Shown: piece by piece, positions 1 to 8,300 of the stretch
How the letters are laid out: the number at the start of each line of letters is the position of its first letter
Position numbering within the stretch: the first letter of the stretch is position 1
Origin: Lewinella sp. W8
GTDB taxonomy: Bacteria; Bacteroidota; Bacteroidia; Chitinophagales; Saprospiraceae
Direction: 5' to 3'
Assembly (NCBI RefSeq): GCF_004375085.3
Contig: NZ_SNAQ03000015.1
Coordinates: 62,001 to 126,000 of the forward strand
Length of the DNA stretch: 64,000 nt
The notes under the pieces: model-generated
Database searches by the model: none
Seen by the model: only the letters and a program-made list of their open reading frames with translations
Told to the model about the DNA's origin: nothing
Made by a program: the position numbers and the translations under genes

Positions 1-113
1 GATAGTGAGGCGGAAAAATTGGAGTATAGCAGCACTAAATGAGAATTTTTCCAACGAAACTAGCGCCCAAAAAGGCCAAATGGAGGCCGATTATTAAATT
101 ACAAACAAGCTCT
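1..113. repeat. Palindromic dispersed element, copy 1 (cut by window edge)
   Basis: This stretch closely matches 19585-19697 (same order of words such as GCACTAAATGAG, CCAACGAA, CTAGCGCC, AAAAAGGCCAAATGGAGG, ACAAGCTCT), with scattered substitutions. Only the right half is inside the window. It ends with an ACAAACAAGCTCT terminal arm a few bases before the yfcE-like gene. No protein is supported across it. I read it as a copy of a short non-coding mobile or MITE-like element; the complete copy is the one at 19.5 kb. Confidence 0.75.
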
Positions 114-118
114 CACCT

Positions 119-622
119 ATGCGCATCGGCCTCCTCTCCGATACCCATTCCTTCCTGGATCCCACCATCTTCGATCACTTCGCCGACTGCGACGAAATAT
201 GGCACGCCGGCGACGTCGGCGATGCCTCCGTACTGGACGCCCTCGAAGCCTTCAAGCCCCTCCGCGCCGTCTACGGGAACATCGACGATACGGTGGTCCG
301 CAGCCGATTACCCCTCAACCAACTCTTTACGGTGGAAGGACTCCGGGTACTCATCACCCACATCGGAGGCTACCCCGGTCGCTATACGGCCCGCGTCAGA
401 AAACTCATTCAGGAGGAGCAGCCCAACCTGTACGTTTGTGGCCACAGCCACATCCTGAAGGTGGTCCCCGATCAAAAAAACCAACTCCTGCACCTCAACC
501 CCGGAGCCTGCGGCAAACACGGATTCCACCGGATGCGGACCCTGCTCCGCTTTTCCGTCACCCAGGGAAAAATAGAACACCTGGAGGTCATCGAACTTGG
601 CCTCCGGGGAGCCATCGAATAA
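119..622 (+). CDS. YfcE/MJ0936-family metallophosphoesterase
   Basis: A 167-residue calcineurin-like phosphoesterase. All metal-binding blocks of the family are visible in order: SDTH near residue 7, HAGDVGD near 35, YGNIDD near 57, THIGGYPG near 84, CGHSHI near 107 and LNPGACG near 128. The length is that of the small YfcE/MJ0936 phosphodiesterases, cytoplasmic metal-dependent enzymes whose physiological substrate is usually unknown. The ATG lies about six bases after the end of a dispersed repeat, so the promoter probably lies in or before that repeat. It is not in an operon with the next gene, which faces it. The family call is firm; the substrate is unknown. Confidence 0.88.
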   Translation: MRIGLLSDTHSFLDPTIFDHFADCDEIWHAGDVGDASVLDALEAFKPLRAVYGNIDDTVVRSRLPLNQLFTVEGLRVLITHIGGYPGRYTARVRKLIQEEQPNLYVCGHSHILKVVPDQKNQLLHLNPGACGKHGFHRMRTLLRFSVTQGKIEHLEVIELGLRGAIE

Positions 623-763
623 ACACGGCTCTACCCCATCTACCCGGCACCTGCACGCGTTGCCCGGATGATCCGACTACGGTGTAGACTGCACTGCGCA
701 TCCTAGAACTTTCGTAAGCTAAGTAGAGCGTCAAACTATTTACCCCCTATTTTGCTGAGCGGT

Positions 764-815
764 CGTCCGACAAATTCTTTATTTCTGACGTAGTCAATAT
801 AAAGTTTGTCTGACG
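764..815. repeat. Nested palindrome between convergent genes
   Basis: The arms CGTCCGACAAATTCTTTAT (764-782) and ATAAAGTTTGTCTGACG (799-815) pair with one mismatch and one or two extra bases. The loop between them contains a second small palindrome, TGACGTAGTCA. It lies between the converging yfcE-like and CNNM genes, so it could be a transcription terminator or a remnant of a short palindromic element. There is no clear U-run. The rest of 623-867 shows nothing recognisable. Confidence 0.45.
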
Positions 816-867
816 AATCGCGGTATTAAAAGTACTCGCCGTTGACATGATACTTGGTATCAGCGCC

Positions 868-2016
868 CTACTCTTTCTCGGGTACTTCCGTACCGGAGTT
901 TGACGTCCGCTTGGGGAGATGGTCCACGTCGGCCAGATCAATCCCCATGGCCTTGGCCCGCTTGCGCCAGCGCTCCCGCGCCAGGTGCTGCATGTCCTTG
1001 GTATTGTCGGACTCGTCCATAATCTCCAGGCCCAGCAGAGTCTCCATGGCGTCTTCCATGGTCACCAGCCCCTCCATGCCGCCGAATTCGTCCACCACCA
1101 GGGCGATGGGTTCCCGGCGCTCCAGCATGAGGTCGATCAGTCGGTGCAGAGACGTGGTGTGGGGCACCAACAGCATTTCGCGCTTGAGGGCGCTGATCGG
1201 CTCCGTCTGCCGGCCGTCAATGATGGCCTTGTACATCATGTCCTTGAGGATGTAGCCCTCCACCTGGTCCCGGTTTTCCTTGAAGATCGGAAAGCGACTG
1301 AAGGGACTTTCGTCGTATTTCTCGTAGAAGGCTCCGATGCTCGTATCCGAGCGCTCGGCCAGCACCACCGTCCGCGGCGTCATCACGTCGTGTACCGTCA
1401 GGCTCTCGAAGGCCAGCAGGTTCCGCAGGATGCGGCCCTCCTCTTCCTTAAGCTGTCCTTCCTCCGTCTGGGCCTCGGCCATGGCCAGGAATTCCGTTCG
1501 GGTGAGGGCAGTGCCGTGGGGATCATCGCCCCGCAGTAACAATTTCTTGATCTTATTCGACAGCCAGATGAAGCCCGTCCAGGTAAAGATTTTCACCAGC
1601 ACGTTCAGCGCCTTTACGGTAAATGGAGCCAGCTGCTTCCAGTAGGTGGCCCCCAGGTTTTTCGGGATGATTTCCGAGAGCACCAGAATGGCCAATGTCA
1701 TGACCACGCTCACAATAACCTCGTAACTCAATTCAAATGAGCCAATCGTGAAACCTCCTTCTCCGAAAGCGGCACCGGTGCTGGCGCCCACCAGAATTGC
1801 CCCCACCGTATGCGCAATGGTGTTCAGCGAAAGGATGGCCGTCAGGGGCGCATTAACCTCCTGTTTAAATTCCTGGAGGAGTTTTCCGGTCTGAGTGCCT
1901 TCCGCAAGCTTGATCTTGACGTAGGAAGGCGTTACGGAAAGCAGAACCGCTTCCCAGATGGAGCACATAAAGGAAAAGGCGATGGAAAGCGTCGCAAAGA
2001 CGAGCAGTGTGGCCAT
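868..2016 (-). CDS. CNNM-transporter and CBS-pair membrane protein
   Basis: A 382-residue member of the HlyC/CorC/CNNM family. The first half (about 1-180) is the hydrophobic CNNM (DUF21) domain with three to four membrane spans and the family sequence SEIIPKNLGATYWKQLAP near residue 105. A CBS pair follows (about 200-330), including the block VVDEFGGMEGLVTMEDAMETL typical of the second CBS motif. The C-terminal CorC/HlyC domain of the longest relatives is absent; the protein ends in a charged tail. Relatives are linked to magnesium or cobalt efflux and resistance. It stands alone behind a terminator that closes the upstream LysM gene. Family firm, transported ion inferred only. Confidence 0.88.
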   Translation of the reverse strand: MATLLVFATLSIAFSFMCSIWEAVLLSVTPSYVKIKLAEGTQTGKLLQEFKQEVNAPLTAILSLNTIAHTVGAILVGASTGAAFGEGGFTIGSFELSYEVIVSVVMTLAILVLSEIIPKNLGATYWKQLAPFTVKALNVLVKIFTWTGFIWLSNKIKKLLLRGDDPHGTALTRTEFLAMAEAQTEEGQLKEEEGRILRNLLAFESLTVHDVMTPRTVVLAERSDTSIGAFYEKYDESPFSRFPIFKENRDQVEGYILKDMMYKAIIDGRQTEPISALKREMLLVPHTTSLHRLIDLMLERREPIALVVDEFGGMEGLVTMEDAMETLLGLEIMDESDNTKDMQHLARERWRKRAKAMGIDLADVDHLPKRTSNSGTEVPEKE

Positions 2017-2053
2017 AGGTGGGATTGCCGAATTTGAGGTACAAAGGTAGAAG

Positions 2054-2086
2054 AAAAACGGCGAAGGTTGTTGAAACCTTCGCCGT
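2054..2086 (-). terminator. Intrinsic terminator of the LysM gene
   Basis: Read on the minus strand, a perfect 12-bp stem (ACGGCGAAGGTT with AACCTTCGCCGT, 5-base loop) is followed by TTTTTCTTC. It lies about 40 bases after the LysM gene stop and upstream of the CNNM gene, so it separates the two transcription units. Confidence 0.8.
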
Positions 2087-2128
2087 ATCCCTTAAATGAA
2101 TCGATTGGCGTCCGTGTTCGCCGGGGCA

Positions 2129-4162
2129 TCAGTTGATGTACAACTTCTGGAAAGGCACGATGACGTCCGAGGGCTTCATGTTGTTCAGCGCCCGGAGTTC
2201 ATCCACCGTCAGTCCGTACCGACGCGAGATGGAAAATAGGCTGTCGCCCTCCTGCACGAGGTGGAAGGACCGGTTGGTAGGTTGTGCCGGGGTGGAGTAA
2301 TTAATGTTGGCACCGACCGGTGTGCCCATTACGTTGGGATCGGTGGGGATCGGCGTGGCGTTGTAGGTAGTGGGCGCGGACGCAGGTGCCGCGGAGGTCG
2401 GTGGGGCCGGGTACGATCCGTAGGTCGTGGGGCTGGGCGTGGAGTTAGTGGGCTGGGGCCGGCTTTCGAGGGTACCCATCGTAGCCGTCGGTGGCGCCGC
2501 GGCGTCAGTGACCACCTGTCCGAAGTTCGGACTGTTATTGATTACCGTCGGGCGCTCGGCGGGCGTCGTCACCTCGGCGGGCGTTGCCAGGCTGGGAGCC
2601 GAACCGTACGTCCGCGGCTGGTTCAGGGGTACTCCGGTAGTCGCCGTCGGTGCCTTTGGGCTCGTAGTTAACGCTGGGGTTGCCGTCCCCACCGTTGGCG
2701 TGGCCGGACGGTAGGGCTGAGGTGCCGGAGCGGTGGGTTGATAGGGCTCCGGAGCAGCCGGAGTCGTATTGTAGGCTTCGGGAGCCGCCACCGTGGGCGG
2801 TGGGCAATTACAATCGTCGATCTTCAGTCGCTGACCGACCTTGATGACCTCGCTGGCCCCCAGATCATTCATCTCCCGGAATTTGGCGGAGGTAAACCCG
2901 TACTTCAGGGCGACGCTGGCGACCGTTTCCCCGGGCTGAACGATGTGCAGGTTTTCCCCGTAAACGGCTTCCCCACGACTGGCCACATCACTGCCGTAGG
3001 CAACGGGGGCCGCCGGAGTGCCGGAGCCGTAAGTCGTTGGAGCAGCGGGAGATGGAGAAACTGCTTTGGGTGCCGGGGTGGAGAGGGTTGCCGTGGTGGG
3101 TGCCTGCACTTGTTGCAGCGTGGGCACCTGCAAAGATTGGTTAACGTAAACGGTACTGCCCGTCATGCCATTCTGGGCGCGGATGGCGTCCACGGAGGTA
3201 CCGTACTTCCGGGAGATCGCGTACAGGGTTTCTCCCTTGCTGACCGTATGGTTGACGATCACGGGCTGCGGTGCATTCGCCGCCGCGTAGGCGGCGGATT
3301 CCGGCTGGGGCTGCACCTGAGGCTGAGGGGTTACCGTCTGGGGGGATGCCGGAACGTAGGGCTCCGGAGCGTTGTAGGACTGGGGCGCGTTGTAGGTTCC
3401 CGGCGTTCCGTAGGGTTGCGGACTGGGCGTGGCCGCCGTAGGCGTTGCGCCACAGAGGTTATACAGGTAATTGAGTACCGGGTATCCGTTGACGGCCTTG
3501 GCGATGATGGTTCCGCCGGTGGTGCTGGAGTTATCGCTTCCCAAACGACGCTCCATCAGGCCCAGTTCCGGCGCCACCTTGTAGTCGATCACCGGATAGG
3601 AAGTCCGGGGATTCAGCTGCCGGAACAGATAAAACCCGGAACAGGGACTTTCTTCCCTGCCCTCAAAGTAGACTTTGGCACCATTATCGTTATAGGACAG
3701 GTTCACGCCGATGATGCTGTTCTCGGAATTGAACTGGAAGGCCGTCAGGCTGGAGTTGTAGGATAGGGTTTTGCCCACCCGCTGCAGGGAAGCCGCCATG
3801 ACTACGGGCTGAATCAGGTACTGCCCACTGTTGGTTGGCAGGAGGATGAATACCCGGTCTTCTCCGCTGTTTACGCGCGCTACCAGGTTGGCGTCCAGTC
3901 GTTGATCGCCACAGTACACGTAGCCCTGGGGCAGGTAGTTTTGTACGGTGGTTCCTTCGTTTCCGGTCTCCAAGATGAGCTTGTCCCCTCCGGTAAGCCG
4001 GAAGGTGTAGGCGAAGTAGTCGATGTTGGGTTGTTGGGCCACGGATTGCTCGTACCGTATGCGGTCACCGCAGTTGCCGTCGAACAGAACGAATAGCTGT
4101 TCGGCGTGCAGGTTTCCGGCACCCAGCAACAGCAGGGCGACCAGATAAATCAAAGATTTCAT
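2129..4162 (-). CDS. Secreted protein with three LysM domains
   Basis: 677 residues with an N-terminal signal peptide (MKSLIYLVALLLLGAGNLHA). Residues about 20-240 form a globular region that I do not recognise. Three LysM modules follow at about 306-348 (HTVSKGETLYAISRKYGTS), 407-449 (HIVQPGETVASVALKYGFT) and at the very C-terminus, about 633-677 (VQEGDSLFSISRRYGLT). They are joined by long Pro/Ala/Thr/Tyr-rich low-complexity linkers. LysM modules bind N-acetylglucosamine-containing polymers, so the protein most likely attaches to peptidoglycan in the periplasm. It has no catalytic domain that I can see. The gene is divergent from an M23 peptidase gene, which suits a cell-wall role. It ends at a good terminator. 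Confidence 0.85.
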   Translation of the reverse strand: MKSLIYLVALLLLGAGNLHAEQLFVLFDGNCGDRIRYEQSVAQQPNIDYFAYTFRLTGGDKLILETGNEGTTVQNYLPQGYVYCGDQRLDANLVARVNSGEDRVFILLPTNSGQYLIQPVVMAASLQRVGKTLSYNSSLTAFQFNSENSIIGVNLSYNDNGAKVYFEGREESPCSGFYLFRQLNPRTSYPVIDYKVAPELGLMERRLGSDNSSTTGGTIIAKAVNGYPVLNYLYNLCGATPTAATPSPQPYGTPGTYNAPQSYNAPEPYVPASPQTVTPQPQVQPQPESAAYAAANAPQPVIVNHTVSKGETLYAISRKYGTSVDAIRAQNGMTGSTVYVNQSLQVPTLQQVQAPTTATLSTPAPKAVSPSPAAPTTYGSGTPAAPVAYGSDVASRGEAVYGENLHIVQPGETVASVALKYGFTSAKFREMNDLGASEVIKVGQRLKIDDCNCPPPTVAAPEAYNTTPAAPEPYQPTAPAPQPYRPATPTVGTATPALTTSPKAPTATTGVPLNQPRTYGSAPSLATPAEVTTPAERPTVINNSPNFGQVVTDAAAPPTATMGTLESRPQPTNSTPSPTTYGSYPAPPTSAAPASAPTTYNATPIPTDPNVMGTPVGANINYSTPAQPTNRSFHLVQEGDSLFSISRRYGLTVDELRALNNMKPSDVIVPFQKLYIN

Positions 4163-4316
4163 CTTGGGACGTTTTGGTGTAGTAAGTTGGTAACGTATAA
4201 AAACTCCTTACAAATATAACCGAAAACCAGCGAACGGGTTCCCGGGCCTGGTTTGGGCCATTTGAATTACGGAACGGGCGAAATTGAGGGGGAAGTAATC
4301 CAAATAAATATTTGTC

Positions 4317-4324
4317 TATATTTG
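4317..4324 (+). promoter_or_regulatory. Putative -7 box of the M23 peptidase gene
   Basis: TATATTTG matches the Bacteroidota -7 consensus TAnnTTTG and is followed by CCCC. It lies about 80 bases before the M23 start. No convincing TTTG -33 element was found at the right distance, so this is moderate support only. Confidence 0.45.
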
Positions 4325-4403
4325 CCCCGAACCCCAGTCGGTTCGAAAAAAGAGCTTTTGACCTTCTGATTCCCTCAAGGGTCCAACGAAATACACTTCA
4401 AAC

Positions 4404-5768
4404 GTGAACTTACCGCATAGCATGCGGAAACTGCGACTACCCAGGGTCGCCATGGTTTCCGCCCTTTGCCTGGCCGTCTGTGGAGGAATTCTCTACTCGC
4501 TGGTCGCCATTGCGCCCGCCCCTCCCCCACCCAGCCTGACGGCCAACGCCTTTCCCATCGTCCCCCCCACCGTACGCTACGGCGTAGCGCTGGACACCTT
4601 CCAGCTAAGGGTCGACACCATCCGGGAAGGACAAACCCTTTCGGATATCCTCCTCGCCCTGGAACTGAACCACCAGGAAACCTTTGAGGCCGCCAACGAA
4701 TTCAACGACCTGCTCGATGTTCGCAACCTGAGGGCCGGCAGAACCTATCAGATCCTCGATGACCCCGATACCGATCGGGCGGACTTCCTGATCTACCATC
4801 CCTCCGTTTACGAGTACGTTCGCCTCGACCTAATGGGCGAACACCAGAGTGAGCGCATCAAGCTCCCCGTCGAGACCAAGGTCAATCTGGCGGCGGGTGA
4901 GATCGAAACCTCTCTCTGGAACGCCATGACCGGCAACGGGCTTTCCTACGCCCTGACCGACAAAATGGAGGACGCGCTGCAGTGGTCCGTTGACTTCTAT
5001 CACGTACAACCCGGTGATGCTTTCCAACTCGTTTACGAAAAAGATTACGTGGAGGGCGAGGCCGCCGGCCTCGGTCCGGTACTCGCCGCCCGTTACAGCA
5101 GCGACGGTAAGGACATCTACGCCTTCTGGTACGAAAGTCCCGATTCTACCTACCGGGGTTATTTCGGCCTCAACGGTGAGCCCATGAAGTCTACCTTCCT
5201 GAAGGCCCCCGTACGTTTCAGCCGCATCAGCAGCAAGTTCAATCTACGTCGCTTCCACCCCGTCCTGAAGCGCACCCGCCCCCACCTGGGCACGGATTAC
5301 GCCGCTCCCTACGGCACGCCCATCATGGCCGTTGCGGATGGCGTCATCGTCGAGCGGGGCCGTCGTGGCGGTAATGGTAACTTCGTGAAGGTTCGCCACA
5401 GCCAGCAATACACCACCCAGTACCTACACATGCAGCGTTTTCAGGAAGGGCAACGCGTTGGAAGCCGGGTCAGCCAGGGAGAAGTGATCGGCTACGTTGG
5501 TTCTACAGGACTGGCCACTGGCCCCCACGTTTGCTTCCGATTCTGGAAGGATGGCCGCCAGATTGATCACACCAAGTTGCAGTTTCCTCCGGCCAAATCC
5601 ATGCCGGACAGCTTGTTGCCAGAATTCATGGTCCTGCGTGATCAGTACCTGGCCCAGTTGAATTCCGTAGGAGCCCCCACCCAGGACACGGAACAGCAAA
5701 TCATCGACGAGAAAAAACTCATTGATGAGATGAAGGAGATTAAGGAGCAGTCAGCGAAGAAGAAGTAA
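4404..5768 (+). CDS. M23-family (LytM/MepM-like) peptidase
   Basis: 454 residues. One membrane span or uncleaved signal lies at about 15-37, then a LysM/OapA-like region (IREGQTLSDILLALELNHQ near 75). A peptidase M23 domain lies at about 290-395. It shows the zinc motif HLGTDYAAPYGTP and the YLHM block. The second half of the usual HxH motif reads GPHVCF, with Cys where the zinc-ligand His is expected. The C-terminus is a charged Lys/Glu-rich helix. Such envelope proteins cut peptide cross-links of peptidoglycan, or act as non-catalytic activators when zinc ligands are lost. An octamer repeat array starts two bases after its stop. Confidence 0.85.
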   Translation: MNLPHSMRKLRLPRVAMVSALCLAVCGGILYSLVAIAPAPPPPSLTANAFPIVPPTVRYGVALDTFQLRVDTIREGQTLSDILLALELNHQETFEAANEFNDLLDVRNLRAGRTYQILDDPDTDRADFLIYHPSVYEYVRLDLMGEHQSERIKLPVETKVNLAAGEIETSLWNAMTGNGLSYALTDKMEDALQWSVDFYHVQPGDAFQLVYEKDYVEGEAAGLGPVLAARYSSDGKDIYAFWYESPDSTYRGYFGLNGEPMKSTFLKAPVRFSRISSKFNLRRFHPVLKRTRPHLGTDYAAPYGTPIMAVADGVIVERGRRGGNGNFVKVRHSQQYTTQYLHMQRFQEGQRVGSRVSQGEVIGYVGSTGLATGPHVCFRFWKDGRQIDHTKLQFPPAKSMPDSLLPEFMVLRDQYLAQLNSVGAPTQDTEQQIIDEKKLIDEMKEIKEQSAKKK

Positions 5769-5770
5769 GT

Positions 5771-5827
5771 AGTCTGTTGGTTCGTTAGTCTTTTAGTTCG
5801 TTGGGCTGTTGGGTTCGTTGGCCTGTT
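5771..5827. repeat. Octamer tandem repeat array A
   Basis: About seven units of an 8-base repeat, consensus (A/G)GTCTGTT with variants such as GGTTCGTT and AGTCTTTT; one unit is nine bases long. It begins two bases after the M23 stop codon. The same repeat occurs at 9290-9377 and 32251-32314, each time directly behind a stop codon on the plus strand. Confidence 0.85.
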
Positions 5828-5949
5828 AGAACTGGCTTGCGTCGCAATCGTGTCGACCATCAGGCATTGATCGGCAATTGCTCTCCGGTTCTCGGCTGGC
5901 GTACTGGTATACTTCGGCGGGCATCGTCACTAGGGCGTAACCCCCAATC

Positions 5950-6759
5950 ATGATGCGCTACTTCCCGTTTGTTCTTTGCCTCTTCGGGCTGGGCTTCAGT
6001 GCCTGCTCCCCCAAAATCAGTCCCGCTCAGTCCGGACCGGTCCTCGTCTGGGCCGATGAATTTGACGGTACGGGGCTTCCCGATCCCGAAAAATGGAACT
6101 ATGACCTTGGTGGGCATGGTTGGGGGAACAATGAGCTGCAGCATTACACCAATCGGGAACGTAACGCCCGGCAGGAAAATGGCCACCTGATCATTGAGGC
6201 CCACCGCGAGGAGTACGAGAATCGGCAATACACCTCCGCCCGCCTGATCACCCGCGAGCGGGCTTCCTGGAACCGGGGCCGGGTTGCCGTACGGGCGAAA
6301 CTTCCCTCCGGAGTGGGTACCTGGCCCGCCATCTGGATGTTGGGTACCGACATTCGAAAAGTGGGTTGGCCCACCTGCGGCGAGATTGACATCATGGAAC
6401 ACGTGGGCTACGAACCGGACACCATCTACGGCACCGTGCACACCAGGGCCTACAATCATTCAATCGGCACCCACCTCAGCGACAACATTTACCTCCCCGA
6501 TGCGGAGTCCGCCTTCCACACCTACTCCGTAGACTGGCACGACGACCGGCTTGAATTTGCCTTGGACGGAGAAGTATATTTCACCTTCCGCAAGCAAGCC
6601 GGCGCCACCCGGGCCGAATGGCCCTTCGATCAGCCCCACTACCTCCTGCTTAACCTCGCCGTCGGAGGCAACTGGGGCGGCTCCCGGGGCGTCGACGAAA
6701 ATATCTGGCCCCAGCGGATGGAGGTCGACTGGGTGCGGGTCTACGACATGGGGAAATAG
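5950..6759 (+). CDS. GH16 family glucanase lipoprotein (laminarinase-like)
   Basis: 269 residues. The N-terminus is a lipoprotein signal with lipobox near residue 20 (LGFSAC). The rest is one glycoside hydrolase family 16 domain, with typical blocks VWADEFDGTGLPDPEKWNY near 35, NELQHYT near 60 and WPAIWML near 120. The catalytic motif GEIDIMEHVG is near residue 140; its two Glu residues act as nucleophile and acid/base. WPFDQPHYLLLNLAVGGNWGG is near 225. The sequence resembles bacterial endo-beta-1,3-glucanases, so storage or cell-wall beta-glucan is the likely substrate, acting at the cell surface or periplasm. It appears monocistronic, with a palindromic repeat directly behind it. Confidence 0.92.
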   Translation: MMRYFPFVLCLFGLGFSACSPKISPAQSGPVLVWADEFDGTGLPDPEKWNYDLGGHGWGNNELQHYTNRERNARQENGHLIIEAHREEYENRQYTSARLITRERASWNRGRVAVRAKLPSGVGTWPAIWMLGTDIRKVGWPTCGEIDIMEHVGYEPDTIYGTVHTRAYNHSIGTHLSDNIYLPDAESAFHTYSVDWHDDRLEFALDGEVYFTFRKQAGATRAEWPFDQPHYLLLNLAVGGNWGGSRGVDENIWPQRMEVDWVRVYDMGK

Positions 6760-6766
6760 TTACTTA

Positions 6767-6907
6767 ATATAGGGTGATGAAAATTCACTATTCTGACCAG
6801 GGTAAATCGTGGTCGGAAGCCTATTTAGCGAAGGCGTAGCCGAGTGAAATGGCGTCCGACCACGATTTGATCTGTAACTCAAGCGCGAAATTCATATCAC
6901 CCTATAT
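6767..6907. repeat. 141-bp palindromic element with terminal inverted repeats
   Basis: The ends are inverted copies: ATATAGGGTGAT at 6767-6778 and ATCACCCTATAT at 6896-6907. A second perfect 14-bp inverted pair lies inside: AAATCGTGGTCGGA at 6804-6817 and TCCGACCACGATTT at 6855-6868. Between these, ATTTAGCGAAGG...GAGTGAAAT continues the fold. It has no coding capacity and sits between the converging GH16 and GldM-like genes. Looks like a MITE or REP-type mobile palindrome, unrelated in sequence to the element at 19.5 kb. It could also end transcription from both sides. Confidence 0.75.
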
Positions 6908-6920
6908 CTAATGACTAATC

Positions 6921-7316
6921 TTACTTAATCTTAAAGTACAAAGTCCCCACGCTGCGGGCCTCCGTATCTCCGGTACACTTTACCATTACGCTGTTGAAAT
7001 AATAGAGGTCTCCGGTTTTCGCCCGTTGGACGAGAGAACGAGAAGCCGCCGTGTAATTTCCTCCCGGGTTTTTGCTCAAGACAGCATCGTTTTGTTTCGG
7101 AACCATCACCAGATCAAAGCTCGTAATCGCGCAGCTGGTTTTCTTTTCGTCGTAGACCAGGCTAAGGCCTTCTTCCGCAAGGAAAGTTTCGCGTTCGATT
7201 TCTCCTCCCTCGGACTCACCAAGCACAGGCACAATCGGATCAGAATGATCAAGGGAGACGGCACCGAAGGAAAGGGTAAATAGGCCGAAAGCAGCCAGGA
7301 CAGTCAGTTTTAGCAT
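6921..7316 (-). CDS. Short secreted protein related to the GldM C-terminal domain
   Basis: 131 residues with a signal peptide (MLKLTVLAAFGLFTLSFGA). The C-terminal 75 residues parallel the end of the next gene upstream: both have C-x-[IV]-x-SF in a beta-rich stretch, SRSLVQRAKTGDLYYFNSV against SRTLINRAKPGDLYLFEDV, then VKCTGD against VKCPGD, and both end in FKIK. This is the pattern of the last Ig-like domain of GldM, the periplasmic arm of the gliding/type IX secretion motor. The membrane helix and first GldM domains are missing, so it is not GldM itself. Probably a diverged tandem duplicate. Function unknown. Confidence 0.65.
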   Translation of the reverse strand: MLKLTVLAAFGLFTLSFGAVSLDHSDPIVPVLGESEGGEIERETFLAEEGLSLVYDEKKTSCAITSFDLVMVPKQNDAVLSKNPGGNYTAASRSLVQRAKTGDLYYFNSVMVKCTGDTEARSVGTLYFKIK

Positions 7317-7404
7317 TGGGCAGGTTTTAGTATCTCCTCAATAAACGCATACTTGGGCCCCACCTTGCCAGCAGATTTCAATTTAACGGCTTCGCAGTTG
7401 CCAA

Positions 7405-8229
7405 TCACTTGATTTTGAAAACCATGGCGTTGACCGTTCGGGAACCCGTGTCGCCCGGACATTTTACCCTGACGTCCTCGAATAAGTAAAGGTCGCCGGG
7501 CTTGGCACGATTAATCAGGGTCCGGGATTGAGATGAAAACCTGGCTCCACGATTAAGTGCCGGTATGGCATCTTGTCTATTGGCCAGGTAAGTCATTTTA
7601 AAACTGACCACATCGCATATTGTGTCAAAGTGAAAATCCTCAATCTCCACCTGAATACCGGCCTGCGCTCGAAATTCTCCACTCCCCATTAATCCACTTT
7701 GGGAACTTCCAAGTTTTGCTACGGGAGATGGAATGCGTTTGACCACAAACCGAAAATTATTTCTCGTTAATGACTGACCGGCCTGACGCACAATTAATTC
7801 GGCGGGACCAATTCGTTTTGGACTCCAGTAGTATTTGCCGTCCTCCGCTTTTGTAATTCGCCCATTCGAAGTTGTTAACAATACTTCTTCGGCATTTCCA
7901 ACTAAACCCTTTAATTCAATGGGGTTGTCAAGCCCCAAGTACACCACATTCATTTTAGTAGCCACGGGGGTTACTGCACCAAATCGCGTGGAAACAATGT
8001 CCTGATTCGCACCACGAGAAGGCTGCGGAGTCGTTCCTCCCGTTCCTTCTCTAGTGTTGGGGACCGTCTCCCGGTCCGGAATCCTCGTCGGGCGGGGAAC
8101 AGTGTCTCGTTCCATCAGGGCAATCCGATCATCAATTAAGGTCGAAGAAAGAAATTGACTGCTATTGGAAGCAGCGGATACACAAAGCAGGATCAGCAAA
8201 CCGCTGAAGAAGATATGGGTAAATTTCAT
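7405..8229 (-). CDS. Secreted protein with the last two GldM-like Ig domains
   Basis: 274 residues with a signal peptide (residues 1-21), then a Pro/Thr-rich spacer. From about residue 85, KMNVVYLGLDNPIEL opens a domain like the third GldM domain. RIPSPVAKLGSSQSGLMG near 165 opens a domain like the GldM C-terminal domain. It ends SRTVNAMVFKIK. True GldM is over 500 residues with an N-terminal transmembrane helix; here only the distal, PorN/GldK-contacting half remains, made secretory. The downstream 131-residue gene is a shorter paralogue 88 bases away. I infer an accessory or decoy partner of the T9SS/gliding complex, without proof. Confidence 0.7.
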   Translation of the reverse strand: MKFTHIFFSGLLILLCVSAASNSSQFLSSTLIDDRIALMERDTVPRPTRIPDRETVPNTREGTGGTTPQPSRGANQDIVSTRFGAVTPVATKMNVVYLGLDNPIELKGLVGNAEEVLLTTSNGRITKAEDGKYYWSPKRIGPAELIVRQAGQSLTRNNFRFVVKRIPSPVAKLGSSQSGLMGSGEFRAQAGIQVEIEDFHFDTICDVVSFKMTYLANRQDAIPALNRGARFSSQSRTLINRAKPGDLYLFEDVRVKCPGDTGSRTVNAMVFKIK

Positions 8230-8300
8230 CTGAGGGTGGATTGTCTACTAAAGATAGCGGAATTGCCGTCACGGTGTGGGACGCAGCGTATCTTTACCCC

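Noticed and set aside
39-458. 139-residue frame beginning in the dispersed repeat at the left edge
   Set aside because: Ser/Thr/Pro-rich shadow in another frame of the metallophosphoesterase gene, with its start inside a non-coding element.
2738-3766. 342-residue Gly/Arg-rich open frame antisense to the LysM gene
   Set aside because: Low-complexity mirror of the Pro/Ala/Thr linkers. The LysM modules and signal peptide fix the coding strand.
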